The position numbers were made by a program, and so were the translations under genes. A DNA stretch of 6,705 nucleotides. Source: Thermoanaerobaculia bacterium (GTDB taxonomy: Bacteria; Acidobacteriota; Thermoanaerobaculia; Gp7-AA8). The notes beneath the pieces were generated by a model. It saw nothing but the letters and a program-made list of their open reading frames with translations. It searched no databases and was not told the DNA's origin. This document shows, piece by piece, positions 6,506 to 6,705 of the stretch. The stretch covers positions 1 through 6,705 of the forward strand of contig JAMPYE010000239.1 in NCBI GenBank assembly GCA_023700825.1, read 5' to 3'. How positions within the stretch are numbered: position 1 is the stretch's first letter; the number at the start of each line of letters is the position of its first letter.

Positions 6506-6622
6506 CTAACGGCCGTTGCTCAGCGGCAGCGGCGCGCACGGGATATCGTAACACGCTGCAACGCATGGTGTTGCGCGACGCTGTCCGCTGCATCGTACTC
6601 TTAGGTGAATCGTAATTGTTAG
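6506..6622 (-). other. attC-like recombination site upstream of the DUF6429-like gene
   Basis: CTAAC (6506-6510) and GTTAG (6618-6622) are exact inverse repeats bounding 117 bases. On the minus strand the boxes read CCCTAAC (6624-6618), followed by AATTACG, and GTTAGCC (6510-6504), each one mismatch from consensus. Inside is a strong stem: CAGCGG, CAGCG and CGCGCA on the left arm (from 6521) pair with the right arm ending at 6590, giving 17 pairs with a single bulged base and one mismatch. The tip contains a smaller GCAAC/GTTGC hairpin. A bulged base in the long stem is a hallmark of attC folding. Asymmetry is against it: about 10 bases separate box and stem on one side and 27 on the other. 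An alternative right box is CTTAGGT at 6600-6606, which restores symmetry. Confidence 0.42.
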
Positions 6623-6705
6623 GGCGAAAATGTAGTGGGGCTCCTCGTCTTCGCTGTATGGAGCAGCGTCGTCGTTAACTCGAAAGGAGCCCGTCCAAAC
6701 GAGAA
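6506..6705 (-). CDS. Possible 3' end of a gene entering from the right edge
   Basis: On the minus strand the frame with codon first bases at 6703, 6700 and so on is open from the edge to a TAG at 6508-6506, about 65 codons. Its first half reads like a protein, with VNDDAAPYSEDEEPHYIF then ALTITIHLRV, and has mainly G or C at third positions. The second half runs through the attC-like stem and gives a Cys/Arg/Pro-rich tail, so the ancestral stop may have been lost. A second open frame ends at a TAA (6621-6619) inside the CCCTAAC box, a usual place for cassette genes to stop, but its translation is Thr/Ser/Pro-rich and less convincing. No family is recognised. The start lies outside the window. 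Confidence 0.33.
   Translation of the reverse strand, partial: LVWTGSFRVNDDAAPYSEDEEPHYIFALTITIHLRVRCSGQRRATPCVAACYDIPCAPLPLSNGR
6638..6692. repeat. Inverted repeat with nested hairpin near the right edge
   Basis: GGGCTCCT (6638-6645) is the exact reverse complement of AGGAGCCC (6685-6692). Inside lies a smaller hairpin with CGCTG (6652-6656) and CAGCG (6664-6668) arms and a 7-base loop. It may fall within the tail of the gene entering from the right. No poly-U run follows on either strand, so a terminator is not supported. Confidence 0.35.

Noticed and set aside
1..6705. CRISPR array, tRNA, rRNA, or integrase/transposase gene
   Set aside because: I saw no regularly spaced direct repeats, no tRNA-like cloverleaf with TTCRANNC context, and no tyrosine recombinase or transposase motifs in any frame.

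Overview
The window looks like a chromosomal piece of a high-GC, Gram-negative-type bacterium. The first 5.3 kb uses strongly GC-biased codons; a hand count of bases 3301-3360 gives 46 G/C in 60. A GAF/PAS/GGDEF/EAL regulator, a PilZ protein and a class A PBP of the 1C type fit Acidobacteriota, Myxococcota or similar proteobacteria-like lineages. I cannot fix the taxon from sequence alone.

Layout. Bases 2-1684 (+) hold the C-terminal two thirds of penicillin-binding protein 1C, whose 5' part lies outside the window. After a 77-base gap with a possible promoter comes a 925-residue dual cyclic-di-GMP enzyme (1762-4539, +). It has two GAF domains, one PAS domain, an intact GGDEF domain with inhibitory site, and an intact EAL domain. 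A PilZ-domain protein follows 31 bases later (4571-5287, +) behind a strong Shine-Dalgarno sequence. The pair reads as one operon that makes or destroys c-di-GMP and senses it, the PilZ protein carrying an unrecognised C-terminal extension.

From about 5288 to the right edge the character changes. Base composition drops (36 of 60 G/C at 5521-5580, 28 of 60 at 6601-6660), the genes are small, and all lie on the minus strand. They are a short exported protein of unknown function (5416-5997), a DUF6429-like protein of 76 residues (6259-6489), and probably the tail of another gene entering from the right edge. Three segments next to these genes have inversely repeated ends resembling integron attC core sites (RYYYAAC and GTTRRRY): 5313-5412, 6049-6186 and 6506-6622. 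The first has perfect core matches and directly follows a stop codon. The third has a long bulged stem and ends 14 bases before a start codon.

My main hypothesis is that 5313-6705 is part of a mobile gene-cassette array transcribed leftwards, either a chromosomal integron tail or an integrase-less attC cluster, abutting the conserved c-di-GMP operon. No integrase is visible, and the attC calls rest on manual pattern reading.
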